NCBI GenBank assembly: GCA_903813345.2
Contig: CAIIXF020000004.1
Span: forward strand, 7,213,525 to 7,277,524
DNA length: 64,000 bases
Source: Owenia fusiformis
Lineage: Eukaryota > Annelida > Polychaeta > Sabellida > Oweniidae
Direction: 5' to 3'
Shown one piece after another: positions 11,201-19,988 of the stretch. Positions within the stretch are counted from its first letter, which is position 1; each line of letters begins with the position of its first letter. A program made the position numbers and the translations under genes. The notes beneath the pieces were generated by a model that ran no database searches, was not told the DNA's origin, and worked only from the letters and a program-made list of their open reading frames with translations.

Positions 11201-12975
11201 AAAAAGGAAATCATCCTCGTGAAGTTACCACATTTTGATCAAGGCCAAAATATGCAGGGAAATGTAAAAAATATTCATACTGCAGCACCTCATTGGATAA
11301 GCTATAAGCATATAAATGCAATAAGATGAAGAAAATTGTGTTCAGACGCCTTAATAGTGATATTTTGTAAAAAAAATGTGAAACTAACAAGTTTTTTCGA
11401 AAAACATAATCGACCCGTGTTTTGATAATTTTCTACTGATTACATTTTCCTTTTCTGACGTTATTTTGTCAGTTGTGACATACCCGATTTTCCAGATCAT
11501 TCACTTATATTGACAACTTCCTGAAATATCAATCTCAACAAAACCATCATAACAACACAAATATTCAAATATTTCGCCATTGTAGTGACTCAGATGTATA
11601 CTCCCATACGTGGAAGTGCGGACAAATATTAGCCTCTGCTCGTACCACGTGATTGGGAAATCAAGAGAAAGTGATTGGTTGCACTGCACGTATTAATCGA
11701 TAACCCCAAGTGCAGTGAACTAATATCAACAAAACTTTGACTCAAATTTCTTTTCGCGAGATTTCATCATGAATTTTGATTTGGAAACCTAAAAATTTGG
11801 AAACCTAAATATTTCATAATAATATCTTAAAATAAAATTGAATTCATCGACGTTGAAAGGGGGACTACATTCAACAATTTTTGATTATTCATTCTGCTTG
11901 CCGCAGTGTTTATGTACCAAGACACTCCCATGCCTTACAACAATTTTCATTCAGTGCAGTCGTGCCCATTTCCAACATGTCAGGGGCTGGATATTGAATT
12001 TTTTTTAGAAAATTTCATTTCTAAGTATATTACTAAACGCAACACAGATGGTGACACATATTGAACCATAACAGCACAGGATATTATAAAGCAACTATCG
12101 ATCAACAAGTTTTATAAAAAAAGGTTTACATCATAAAACGTCAAGATAACAAAAAAATTTCGTGAAGCAATATTACGTTTTTTTTAAGAATTTTTCGGAA
12201 AAATATCCTTCTAAAACTCTTGACTTGTATGGCTTGTAAGAGTCTGATCGCATCAACATGTATATTTTTGTAGCTTTACCAATTATCTATCAAATGATGT
12301 ACTTCAATGTTGTTTTGAGTTACTTCCTGCGAAAGCTATTTGGATTTTGATGTAATAGTTTTCCCATGGCGCACTTGGACAGCTGAATAATTTAGTGACC
12401 TTTAAAACATGAATAAAGATTTCCGCGGCTTACTTTTGGTCTCTAACTGTGTCAAAATCTAACATGGCACTCGAAGTGAGTAGATTTTGAGATGACTAGG
12501 AATTTTTTATTTGATTTTTCAGTTGGTGCATATTACAGGTTAGCCCCCCCCCCCCCCTTTCCCTGTGGGTTGAGAAATTGATATGCAGTTTGTATTGATT
12601 TATAACCCAGGCCTACCGAGCTGACAGAAGTCTTTGAGCCACCTGTGTTCAGTAAACCCAGACTATGATTGCGAGGGCGGTCCTGCTGAACTACAAACCA
12701 CCATGCATGGTTTGGAAATAGAGATCGTATACTCATTCATTTATGGTCCATGAAACTAACTCAGAACGTACAAAATTCAGTCACATTTTCCAATGTCAAA
12801 TTAATTTAGATCTATCTCATATACGAGAGATATCCAAGGATAGGAAACACGTATTCACATAACATACCTTATCATTGTCAAGTCGGGTCTCAAGAATCTT
12901 GTTCAGTTTCCTAGATAGCGGGTTATTTGGCTGCGAACTTGAGATTGATGATGTGTCGACTTCCTTGTCCGCCAT
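2270..12975 (-). CDS. COG6: Conserved oligomeric Golgi complex subunit 6, first two exons (partial)
   Basis: COG6 is a subunit of lobe B of the COG tether, which captures retrograde intra-Golgi vesicles. Two exons are visible on the minus strand. Exon 1 is 12868-12975 (36 codons, ATG at 12973-12975), ends with an AAG|GTATG donor and encodes MADKEVD... then [19 protein letters not shown]. Exon 2 is 2270-2413 (48 codons, AG|GAC acceptor, GAG|GTAAG donor) and encodes [13 protein letters not shown], then [13 protein letters not shown] and [11 protein letters not shown]. Joined in phase 0 they match the animal COG6 N-terminus closely: the short leader, the [15 protein letters not shown] helix and the [11 protein letters not shown] block. 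Remaining exons are off the left edge. The 10.4-kb intron 1 contains an entire plus-strand rhodanese gene plus several MITEs. The start codon lies 272 bp from the start of a second, divergent rhodanese gene. Identity is secure from sequence recall of the family; exon boundaries rest on consensus splice sites and frame. Confidence 0.93.
2414..2900 (-). repeat. ~108-bp minisatellite that copies the COG6 exon 2 acceptor
   Basis: Tandem units of about 107-111 bp follow the intron/exon 2 boundary. Each unit contains 'gggctttaatgtcct', an altered copy of the real boundary 'gggcttcaatattgtcct', followed by 'ttcctgagaaggagag' and 'atatgatttttattct'. On the minus strand each unit carries a decoy acceptor of the form TTTTAG|GACATT. 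The decoy AGs lie near 2523, 2630 and 2741, compared with the real AG at 2414-2415. A decayed further copy occurs around 2870-2890. Confidence 0.85.
2908..2967. mobile_element. Short pogo/Tigger-type MITE fragment
   Basis: CAGTAAAACCTG at one end, and a closing 'gtgttcactgtaggtt' that is its rough inverted complement, with the shared internal phrase 'agtgaacacct'. CAGTNNAACCT termini are typical of pogo/Tigger DNA transposons. A related copy lies at 52994-53149 in the SoxB2 intron. Confidence 0.5.
2968..4310. other. COG6 intron 1, no gene seen
   Basis: AT-rich sequence without a recognisable exon, RNA gene or complete repeat on either strand. Confidence 0.5.
4310..4480. mobile_element. Copy of a GGCGGAT / gggcc-rich repeat
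   Basis: Begins 'cacactggcggatt', then 'gggggcccaaaaattt', and runs through 'gggcctcaaaatgggcc' and 'taaggaccttttaaggcc'. The same beginning and the same GGGCC vocabulary occur at 29783-30117, so these are two copies of one dispersed element. This copy lacks the closing 'gatccgcccctg' end. Confidence 0.6.
4922..5552. mobile_element. Tandemly duplicated double-palindrome element
   Basis: Two head-to-tail copies of a ~310-bp unit (about 4925-5232 and 5240-5552). Each contains two hairpins. The first pairs 'attgaatgatttgaagtgca' with its complement about 110 bp later. The second pairs 'tctgtattgctactgagatt' with 'aatctcagtagcaatacaga'. Each unit ends in 'gaccaatcaga.ggcttcat'. There is no coding potential. 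Confidence 0.8.
5560..6046. other. Intronic sequence, nothing recognised
   Basis: Unremarkable AT-rich DNA in COG6 intron 1 with no convincing exon or repeat. Confidence 0.5.
6049..6964. mobile_element. Foldback MITE, mariner-like ends, TA target duplication
   Basis: The left end CAGGGTGTTCAAAAAAAAAC and right end (read inward) CAGGGTGTTAAAAAAAAAC are inverted copies. The similarity continues inward through 'acccaaagaaat' and 'atgttcatattttc' to give long arms. TA dinucleotides flank both ends (6047-6048 and 6965-6966), as for Tc1/mariner elements. The right arm carries an extra internal tandem duplication of roughly 180 bp (two copies of 'gctagtacaactgtc' and 'tacatacacagtctcttctt'). No transposase is visible. 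It lies inside COG6 intron 1. Confidence 0.85.
7137..7243. mobile_element. ~107-bp hairpin MITE, AGTCTTGCTT family
   Basis: Starts AGTCTTGCTTCAAG and ends CTTGAAGCAAGATTA, an inverted pair. The C-rich left arm (ggatcctccccc) pairs with a G-rich right arm (gtggggggtgttcaggatc). A sibling copy with the same ends and the same C/G arms lies at 31861-31966. Confidence 0.75.
7336..7774. repeat. Perfect 29-bp inverted repeat around ~380 bp
   Basis: Positions 7336-7364 begin GGCCATAAGAAGTAG. Their exact reverse complement is at 7746-7774. This is probably a foldback element. The interior is AT-rich and non-coding. Confidence 0.75.
7775..8803. other. Upstream region of rhodanese gene 1
   Basis: AT-rich sequence preceding the first coding exon of the nested gene. 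The acceptor-like 'ggtctttctag' at 8793-8803 implies an upstream 5'-UTR exon somewhere to the left, but I cannot place it. Confidence 0.4.
8813..10561 (+). CDS. Single-domain rhodanese (TSTD1/TSTD3-like), nested in COG6 intron
   Basis: Predicted 124-residue thiosulfate sulfurtransferase-like protein that would move sulfane sulfur via a persulfide on its catalytic cysteine. Three exons: 8813-8957 (donor CCAT|GTAGG), 9469-9631 (acceptor TTACAG|TG, donor AATG|GTGAG) and 10495-10561 (acceptor TTTCAG|GG, stop TGA). The frame closes exactly (145+163+67 = 375 nt). Rhodanese features in order: LFDVRTPEE at about 26-34, GKI..AVTLP at 39-48, the active-site loop C83-R-S-G-R-R-S with the catalytic Cys, and GGW near the C-terminus. 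No presequence is visible, so a cytosolic location is likely. The exon containing ATG begins after a splice-acceptor-like site, so an untranslated first exon probably exists. It lies wholly inside COG6 intron 1 on the opposite strand. It shares intron phases and a 163-nt catalytic exon with the gene at 13248-18662, so it is a paralogue. Intron 1 has tandemly repeated copies of both of its splice sites. It is unclear whether this is the TSTD1 or TSTD3 orthologue. Confidence 0.88.
8939..9100 (+). repeat. Triplicated 5' splice site of rhodanese-1 exon 1
   Basis: Three ~52-55-bp units run across the exon end: 'gttactctgccatgtaggtgcacc', 'gttactctgccatgtaagtgcaccc' and 'gttactgtgccaaggtgcaccc', each followed by 'gagttggtaaat'-like text (phrases given in parts). 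The second copy carries a stronger donor (GTAAGT) than the one the protein frame requires (GTAGGT). The third has lost the GT context. Using the second donor would run into an in-frame TAA. Confidence 0.85.
9100..9285. repeat. Dispersed repeat 'gcacccacttgag', copy A
   Basis: Contains 'ccaaacatta', 'ggctagcaccca', 'gaaagagaaaaatc', 'tttggtct' and 'ttttgcactcac' in order. The same order recurs at 9645-9812 in the next intron of the gene, and weaker versions occur near 9985-10100 and 51850. Confidence 0.65.
9325..9467 (+). repeat. Fourfold tandem copy of rhodanese-1 exon 2 acceptor
   Basis: Four ~36-bp units (9325-9360, 9361-9396, 9397-9431, 9432-9467) of the type 'gtgttccaattgccag' then 'ttttgccatgtattattaca'. 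The exon proper starts directly after the last one. Each unit end plus the next g forms an 'attacag' acceptor. The start of every unit (gtgttccaa) mimics the exon start (gtgttacaa). Acceptor use at 9433 would add 12 in-frame codons without a stop; the two earlier acceptors would shift the frame. Confidence 0.85.
9645..9812. repeat. Dispersed repeat 'gcacccacttgag', copy B
   Basis: Parallels copy A at 9100-9285: 'ccaaacatta', 'aataggcttgcatcca', 'tttgaaaaagagaaaaatc', 'ttttggtct', 'tttgcacccacttgag', 'aaaatcctg'. The copies in two successive introns suggest either insertion of one family twice or an old segmental duplication around the catalytic exon. Confidence 0.65.
10875..10880 (+). terminator. 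Candidate poly(A) signal of rhodanese gene 1
   Basis: AATAAA (followed by another overlapping aataaa-like run) about 315 bp after the stop codon, in AT-rich sequence. Position is consistent with a short 3' UTR, but no transcript evidence is available. Confidence 0.4.
10881..12867. other. COG6 intron 1, proximal part
   Basis: AT-rich non-coding DNA with a poly(C) run near 12545-12557. No exon or complete mobile element recognised. Confidence 0.5.
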
Positions 12976-13247
12976 CTTTGATTAACAATAACTATGAAAA
13001 CGTGACTTCCCGAGATGTGGCGATCTTTGTTATAACAAGAATGTAAGAACCAATATATATATAAATAATGATGTGTCATAGTGCAAGGATACACTCAGGA
13101 AAATCTAAAGATTTACGTACCTCGAACTGTACGTCAAATTAATAGACGCCGAACGTGACTTCAAACGTGACTAGAATCTAGGTCAAGGTCATTTAAATTT
13201 GGGTGGAAGAAAATTTAAAAACAATTATTTTCATAAGTCGTGTCAAG
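12976..13247. promoter_or_regulatory. Divergent promoter between COG6 and rhodanese gene 2
   Basis: Only 272 bp separate the two ATG codons, which face away from each other, so the promoters of both genes must overlap here unless upstream exons exist. The motif AACGTGACT occurs three times (near 12999, 13152 and 13164). No TATA box is obvious. Function is inferred from geometry. Confidence 0.55.
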
Positions 13248-16200
13248 ATGAGTGGAAGAGGTTTGACTTGTATAACAAGAAGCCAAAGAATTCTTCAGTG
13301 TGTAAGGCACTCCTATAGACCTCAAGTAAGGACTGTCACATGTTTCAACTTGCAAAATACAGAGGATAAAGGGAAAAGAAAACTTTTCAACAATTTTTCA
13401 GAATTCCAAATTCATGACCTCAAGGTTAAAGGTAAGTGTATTAATAATTTACAAACATTTTTGTTGTAGAATGGAAATGAGGCTCTCACACATATATCAT
13501 GTAATACAGTGGGGGTCATAAAGAATTGCAAAAGCTATGAAAATTACATGCTGTTGCACATGTAATAAATTCTTACCTCAGTGTATTCAGTGCTCTATTT
13601 TCTCCGTCTTAGTAAGTCCAAATATAGTGGAATTTGTGTCTCTAATGACAAGAAAGAACTTCAAAAGTTGAAGTGGATATTCCCATTGTAACGGATTTGG
13701 GTCTTAGGATGTATAATTTCTCAGTTATCTCTGCATTTACATAAAGGCTGAAGGTCTTCATATAATGGTCAAATTTAATTGTCATTTGTCAACCAATCAT
13801 GTATCAGTATCTAGTCTTAGCTCTGGGTTTCAAAGAGGCTGGTGGTCTTTAGACAGTAGGCACACTTCCATTGTATCTTTCAACCAATCACTTCAAAGTC
13901 TGGTCATGTTCAGTCCACTTGAGTTTTGGTGCAAGCAGTCTTTCACTATGGAATGTTCTCAGTACCAACTGCATTCTAACATTTGCTTCAGTATCTTAAC
14001 CAATCATTGGTCTATAATTTGTCATGGTCAGTTTTTGGGATGTCCTTTAGTCTTCTAGTACTCAAGTTAACCAATCAGTGGCTTCAGTGTCTTGGTCCCT
14101 CTGTACAAGCTGCACTTGGGGTCTCAGGGGTATATAAGTAAATGTTCACCCTCAGGACCTCAGTCTCGCTCCTGGCTCGCTTGGGTAAAGGTCTTCAGCT
14201 CTGGTACAGTCTTTGTGGATATTTGGACTAGGAATCAATTAAGGAGTTCAGTTTATCAATTAGTCGGATATATATTTGTCACCATCTTGGATATTTACTT
14301 AAGTCGCAGGCATTTGGTTGTTTTGGGGTGAGTTATCAATGCATTATTTACAGGTACTTTGAACACATGATTTGTTTGACATTATTGTGTGAGATAATTG
14401 CAAGCTATCAGTCCAGGTATTGTACTTAGATTTAATTAGTATTGAGGTTACAGGAGTACTTGTATGCATTTCTTATTGTTATGTAACATGTTCATGTACC
14501 TTATGACTTATAATTAAACAATGTAGTAACGTTGATTATTGTTGACCTCAAACCTAAATGTTTTGTTTGACACTTATTATTAAATCAACCCCCACGAAAC
14601 TGCACAAGCCCCAACACAACACCTCGGGTCGTTACACCATGTTATGCTGACTCTTCAAATATTGAGGTGGTTTTGTCGCCCGATTGCGCCGGAAACGGAG
14701 GATTGGCTCCCAGAATGCAACATGACACGTGCCAGCTTTCAAAAGGCTGTTCCGCCATTTTGAAACCTGTCATGAGTAAATACGGTTAACTGATGTTGCA
14801 TTCTGGGAGTCAACCGTCCTTGGATAACAAACATGGCGATTCATGAAAACATTCATTCGATTTGGTAGGGATTTATCCATTATTTGCAGGTATGAAGCTT
14901 TGGATTCATTTATTGTGCTACTTTAATGAACGGGAATTATTTTTCTACCGCTTGGGAGAGTTTGAGACACGAAACTTGGAAATTAGCTCATTGTGACAAC
15001 TTGTGAACGTTGAGTTTTATTTTTGTCCCCCACTGTACATTTGTATCGCTGAAATAAGCAGTCAATGCAATGGACCGAAAATACAATGTAGGGCTATATT
15101 AGCTTAGAGACCATTTTTGAGTTTAGGATGGCTTGATGTTGAGATCTTTTGCAAAAAATAGGTGTTTTTCACTTATTCCGTGCCAGGACTATAGTCCTGA
15201 GAATGTCTCAATCTTTTGACGGTACGATTACAACATGGGAGAATTTTGGGATTTAAAAGGGAATTCCCCGTTTGACTGGTCTCGGAAGTACCAATAGATG
15301 GAAGAATTTGATGGTTGAAATAAGTTAGATATTACACTCGTGCAAATATTGTGTTCAAAAGCAAAAATTTCTTTGTTCTGCCGATAAACCCAGATTATTG
15401 TGGATTCAACTACATTGTACATTAAAAGAATGCTAAAATACCAAGGATTCTATTGAAGTCCTCGTAGGTATCTTAAGTGTAAGAGGTGTAGAAAATTCTC
15501 CCATGTTGTAATCGTAAAGGCAAAAGATTGAGACGTTTTCAAAACTATAATCCTGGCAGATTATAATTTTTAACCTCTTGAATACAACCCTCTAAAATGA
15601 GCTTGAAACCAGAGGGACATTTACATCTAAATGCTTTAAGAACAAGCTAGATAGATTATGGAGTGACCACCCATCCAAGTACAACTATAGAGCCCTGGAG
15701 TAGACACAAGTCAATTCATTTGGGTTAATGCTAAACAAATAGATTCAATTTTTATCCTAAGGACGGCCACAGGTCAAGATAACCTAGGCAGTGATAACTA
15801 TAACTATACATAATATTTGATGTTTGATTTCATTTAAAACATAATTTGTTGTGATTGGATAGATATTCTCAAAGTTAGACTTTCAATGTTTTCAAATTCT
15901 TGAAATTCTTCAAATAAGATTTGCACTTGTAAAACTTCAATGGCATTCTAGTGCATACATTGTAAATTCCGACAACAAAACATTGAAAGTTTTAGAATTT
16001 TAAATTCAATGCAAGCATATGCAATATGTATGCTTATTTAAGGTGTTTTCATTTTAGCATCACTATTCCATAGCAGTTCAACTCATTACCAATCAACGAC
16101 TGAAGATGTGTCTTATGAAGAATTGAAAGAGAAGCTGAAGTCTGGGGACATTCAGTTGATTGATGTGAGACAACCGGAAGAACTTATAGAGGTTGGAAAA

Positions 16201-18662
16201 ATAGATGGCGCCATAAATATACCATGTAAGTCCATACAAGCATTCGAGTCTTGGAAATTTGAAACTTTTTGATTTGAGCTATTTGATCGTTATATCATGA
16301 AATACAGTTAATATAATTAGCAAATAAATTTCACATTGACCCACACACTGGGGATCAAGTGGAAATGAAGGCTTACATGTATGTCTTCGCCAGTAAAAAT
16401 TCATTTTCTTCATTTTTTCACCTTTATTGATATCTGGCCCAACTATGCAAGGAGGATAATGGCTCTCTGCTATTTTCCATATCATTATCATGTCCTTAAG
16501 ATTCCAAAGCGATTCTGCTTCCAAGTCCCATGTTGTGGTAAAACGTGATTGGCATGTATCATTTAAGAAACACACAATAGATGGCATCAGTTTATAGATA
16601 ATCAACAAATGGCTAAGATTTATGTTGAAAAATCTCATTTGTTTCCAGTTTCTCATGAGAAGTAAATCATGAGAAGACTTATTTGGAGTAGATAACCTTT
16701 GGGTAAAAATTGGGTCAGCAACAGCATTATGGTAAACAAAGCTAATTGGCTCATTGCATGTTGCTTCATTGTCACAATGCTGATTGGCACATTATTGCTT
16801 CATTATCACAGAGTCTGATGATTAATTCAATTGTCAAATATATGTAAGACTGAATAAAGATGGCGGGTGCAATCAATCTGTTTTACATATTCTCAAAAAG
16901 AGAGAATACACTGCTGCCATCTTTAAATCAGCCTAAACGTATTTTATTTGTGTTCTGGAAATAATGTACAAGTCAAAAAGGTATAAGGGCCGTAGCCAGG
17001 ATTTGCCAAGGGGGGTTCACTTTTTGAAAATTTCCAGGGGGGTTCACTTTTGACAATTTTGATCCAAAAATGGCCAAAATCACTTAAACCGGCTCAGAAT
17101 GATGAAAAACTGCATGATTTTGAAAGAATTTTTGGCCAGGGGGGATTCGCTCGAACCTGTCGAACCCCCCCCCCTGGCTACGGGCCTGTATAACTCTTTA
17201 CATGGTATGAAAATACATTATTTTGTACAGTGCCAAGGAAATAAAAGCGAGAAGAGCAATGAATGTGTCTTTAAAACTCCACAACAAAATTTTACAAAAA
17301 CTCCAGTGGACACTTCACAATTTCAACATTACAGGTAATTAGTTTTCATGAGGAGGGGTACGGGGTCAAGGTAAAAACTAAATTTGTTTAGTTTCCTATC
17401 AGACATTGATATTTTGAAGCCGTGCTTTAAGCCACTGACCACCATCAGAGGAAGGAAAACCTCAGAGCTCAGAGATGACCTCATAATACCCATCTTTCAT
17501 TTGTCTGAATTTACACCGTATAGCTTCCGAATACCATACCTTGATATGATCATTGTTCAACATAATCCTTTACTTTCTTTATCTTGATCTTGAAATATCA
17601 ATCTTTAATATTGGTAAACACTCAAGAAATTAACATATTAATCAGACATTTTTTCAAAATTTTGAATCCATCATTTTGTTTTCGTCAGCCATGTCATTTG
17701 ACCAATCAGCGACTGTATAAATTTCTATTGAAAATATGATCATCTCTGAACCCTGGGATATTACCCCTCTTGAACACCATTATTCTACTCCATTGTTATT
17801 CAGAAATTCTCTCTCCTTGCAGTGCTCAATGTGAAGGCAGCATTAGAAGCTCCCCCATCAGAGTTTAAAGATGCATTTGGAGTAGATAAACCACATCCCA
17901 ATGATGACAATATTGTCTTCCAATGTAAGAGTGGTAGGCGCAGTTTCTTTGCCATGAGTGTCGCTCATGAACTAGGATTCAAGAAGTAAGTATGGGAGTA
18001 AATTGATAAATAATGAAGTTATTTGATTTTAGTGAGTTAGATAGATGGCGATGTTATTGTGGGATTGTGGGATAGCGCAAGTTTGCAAAAAAATTTTGAG
18101 TAAGTATTAGAGTAAAATGTAAAATCACTCTGCCGGAATTCTGGCAAGTTAGGTTGTATTTTGGAATGCAACTAACTGCTAGCGGGTACTTGATTAACCT
18201 ACTATTTTATGGCAGACACTAATCATATTTAAATGAGTTGCCCATACAATAGTAGGTTAATCCTGTAGCCGACAGCCGAAAGTTGCATTCACGAATACAA
18301 GGTTGGGGCTCACAATTTTGAACACCTTAGAAACATGATTTTTTATGTCACCACCAGAAATATTGGCATATTGTTGTAGTCTCCAACTTTTCTGTGGATG
18401 GTGTTTGGTGGTCAGTGTTTGGTGTTTTAATTTGTGGTTGGTGTCCGGCATTTGGCATCTGTAACAAATGGCAAGTGGTGACATTTTGCATGTTAATGCC
18501 TTGATAGATTTGTCAGTATTGATCACTATAATATTATCAGATGGCTAATGTCTCAGCATACCTTTTGAAATAATTTTCAAATAAATAAAACTTTAACCTC
18601 ATATTTCCAGGGCTAGGAACTATATAGGAGGATATGACGAATGGACGGAGAGGGAGTCATAG
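13248..18662 (+). CDS. Mitochondrial-type single-domain rhodanese (TSTD1/TSTD3-like)
   Basis: Predicted 188-residue sulfurtransferase. Four exons: 13248-13431 (donor AAAG|GTAAG), 16058-16225 (acceptor TTTTAG|CA, donor CCAT|GTAAG), 17823-17985 (acceptor TTGCAG|TG, donor AGAA|GTAAG) and 18611-18662 (acceptor TTCCAG|GG, stop TAG). The phases close exactly (567 nt). The first ~30 residues (MSGRGLTCITRSQRILQCVR and on) are rich in Arg/Ser with no acidic residue, typical of a mitochondrial presequence. The rhodanese domain follows from about residue 78: YEELKEKL, QLIDVRQPEE, GKIDGAINIP, then the catalytic loop C152-K-S-G-R-R-S and a terminal YIGGYDEW. The last two introns sit at the same positions and phases as in the gene at 8813-10561, and the catalytic exon is 163 nt in both, so the two are tandem paralogues. 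A solo LTR lies in intron 1. TSTD3 in vertebrates is mitochondrial, which fits, but orthology is not proved here. Confidence 0.88.
13687..14636 (+). mobile_element. Solo LTR (950 bp) with 4-bp target duplication
   Basis: Starts TGTAAC and ends GTTACA, the TG...CA form of retrotransposon LTRs, and is flanked by CCAT on both sides (13683-13686 and 14637-14640). Inside are four CCAATCA boxes (13793, 13883, 14000, 14071), a TATATAAG box at 14131-14138, a GC-richer block after it and an ATTAAA-type poly(A) signal near 14579. This order suits U3-R-U5. No internal retrotransposon sequence or second LTR is present, so it is a solo LTR left by recombination. It lies in sense orientation in intron 1 of rhodanese gene 2. 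Confidence 0.8.
14131..14138 (+). promoter_or_regulatory. TATA box of the solo LTR
   Basis: TATATAAG, about 60 bp downstream of the last of four CCAATCA boxes in the same orientation. A start site near 14160-14170 would be expected. Splicing from such a transcript into exon 2 at 16058 is possible but unproved. Confidence 0.6.
14694..14822. mobile_element. Short foldback MITE, GGATTGGCTCCCAG family
   Basis: Left arm GGAGGATTGGCTCCCAG then AATGCAAC. The right end read inward gives GGACGGTTGACTCCCAG then AATGCAAC. The same terminal sequence bounds the larger element at 36107-36411. The outer ends have drifted and no clean target duplication remains. Confidence 0.7.
14823..16057. other. Intron 1 of rhodanese gene 2, distal part
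   Basis: Contains a paired phrase: 'tctcaatcttttgacggtacgattacaacatgggagaatttt' in parts near 15206-15247, with an inverted match near 15493-15533 ('gaaaattctcccatgttgtaatcgt', in parts). This makes a ~325-bp foldback segment. Otherwise AT-rich and non-coding. Confidence 0.6.
16853..16925. repeat. Small hairpin with AAAGATGGC / GCCATCTTT ends
   Basis: 'aataaagatggcgg' is mirrored by 'ctgctgccatctttaaa', with 'aaaaagagagaata' between. A second copy with the same internal order lies at about 24538-24617. The GCTGCCATCTTTTA motif also appears in both arms of the foldback element at 20793-21402. Confidence 0.55.
16987..17187. mobile_element. 201-bp MITE with GTAGCCAGG ends and GTATAA duplication
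   Basis: The left end GGGCCGTAGCCAGG and right end CCTGGCTACGGGCC are inverted copies. GTATAA is present immediately outside both ends (16981-16986 and 17188-17193). The interior has two tandem copies of 'ccaaggggggttcactttt'-type text. A related end (ctggctacgcccctg) occurs near 47134-47148. It lies in intron 2 of rhodanese gene 2. Confidence 0.8.
18343..18503 (+). mobile_element. Short copy of the TGTCACCACC element
   Basis: Begins 'tatgtcaccacc' and ends 'gtggtgacattttgcatgtt' then 'aatgccttg', the same two ends as the 1.9-kb element at 40656-42567. It has the 'ggtgtttggtggt' and 'gtgtccggcatttggcatctgtaacaa' segments (in parts) but none of the central satellite. It sits in intron 3 of rhodanese gene 2. 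Confidence 0.75.
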
Positions 18663-18930
18663 AAATCTGCCACATATCAGCAACATCCAGCAATACATTT
18701 TCACGGAACATGTGCAGTATAAATAGGACTTGAATGTTGCTTCAGAAGCCTATGGCAGTCTGTCCCAACCAGAACATATAAAATCAGATGCTGAAATCTA
18801 TCTATACAGCATTATTCAACTATATAGCAACTCCCTTATCGAAACCAACTTTATAATGATGCTGCTGACGTGGTGCAACTTATAGAACACCTGAAGATCA
18901 TTGAACGTTTTCAGAACTCAAGAATTCCCT

Positions 18931-18936
18931 AATAAA
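18931..18936 (+). terminator. Candidate poly(A) signal of rhodanese gene 2
   Basis: AATAAA about 270 bp after the stop codon. A second AATAAA at 19224-19229 is an alternative. Confidence 0.35.
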
Positions 18937-19321
18937 TTGTAGTAACCATGGAAATAACGGTATACTGATGTTATATACTATTTTATCCCACCCTAAAATT
19001 GGATCTCATGTAAACCATAACATACTCATGTGTGTCGACCAAGTGATCGTAAACCCTATCTAACATGTCTAACGTTATAAGCTGAATATGTAATGTCAAT
19101 TTGATCTGTGTTAGCATACATTGAGCAAAGCATTTGCATTGGCTGCTTATATATATATATTTTATTGCCATGTTATTGACATATTCCATCATAGACCTGA
19201 CATATTAGTCATTGTCATTACAAAATAAATATATTGCACTATATATAAATATATTGTACTTCTAAGTCTAGGCTATCATAATATTTACAATTTATACAAA
19301 AACTTGTTATTTATTTATATC

Positions 19322-19717
19322 GATTGATTGAATGTTCAACATACACATACTTAAAATAGTCATGAGTGAAGGCTAAGACCCCTAAATGATAGTTAGAATG
19401 ATTTGCATAGTCAAACTTAAATGCACTGAATGACCTCAGTTTTAATCCCAATGACCTAATTTTGTTTTGGGTATGTTCGTCTCAGATAAAAGTAACTATT
19501 TCCATGTTACTTTCCATGATTATTCATTGATTGAACGGTCAACATACTTAAAATAGTCATGAATGAATACTAAGGTACTCCTAAAATGATATTTAGAATG
19601 ATTTGCATAGTCAAACGTAAATGCACTGAATGACCTCAGTTTTAATCCCAATGACCTAATTTTGTTTTGGATATGTTCATAATTGAATTTAAAGTAATTA
19701 TTTCCATGTTATTTCCA
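19322..19717. repeat. Direct duplication of ~195 bp
   Basis: Two copies (about 19322-19517 and 19527-19717) share long stretches in the same order: 'gattgaatgttcaacata', 'aaatagtcatga', 'agaatgatttgcatagtcaa', 'atgcactgaatgacctcag' and 'cctaattttgttttgg'. It lies between the 3' ends of rhodanese gene 2 and the transporter gene. Confidence 0.85.
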
Positions 19718-19988
19718 ATGAAACCTTCGGGGGCATCTTTAGGTATATGGGGTAACGGATCCTTTTCAAAGTTGATAAACAATTTTCGAAACCATATTGC
19801 TAGAGGTACTTTACATGTAGATTTCAAATATGACATCACTTTGGCTGAATTTTGAATATTTTATTAACGTGAATCAAGATTATTTTACTCGCATCTAGTC
19901 TATTAAGATATATCAAAAATATGCGAGGAAACAGATTGTGAATATCATGAATCATATTATGAATGCTGGTATATTTAATAATATGAAA

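Noticed and set aside
13203-13247. In-frame extension upstream of the rhodanese-2 ATG
   Set aside because: It would need a GTG start. The ATG at 13248 gives a good mitochondrial-type leader.
19642-19855. Overlapping ~65-codon frames on both strands
   Set aside because: They overlap the 195-bp duplication and have no family resemblance.
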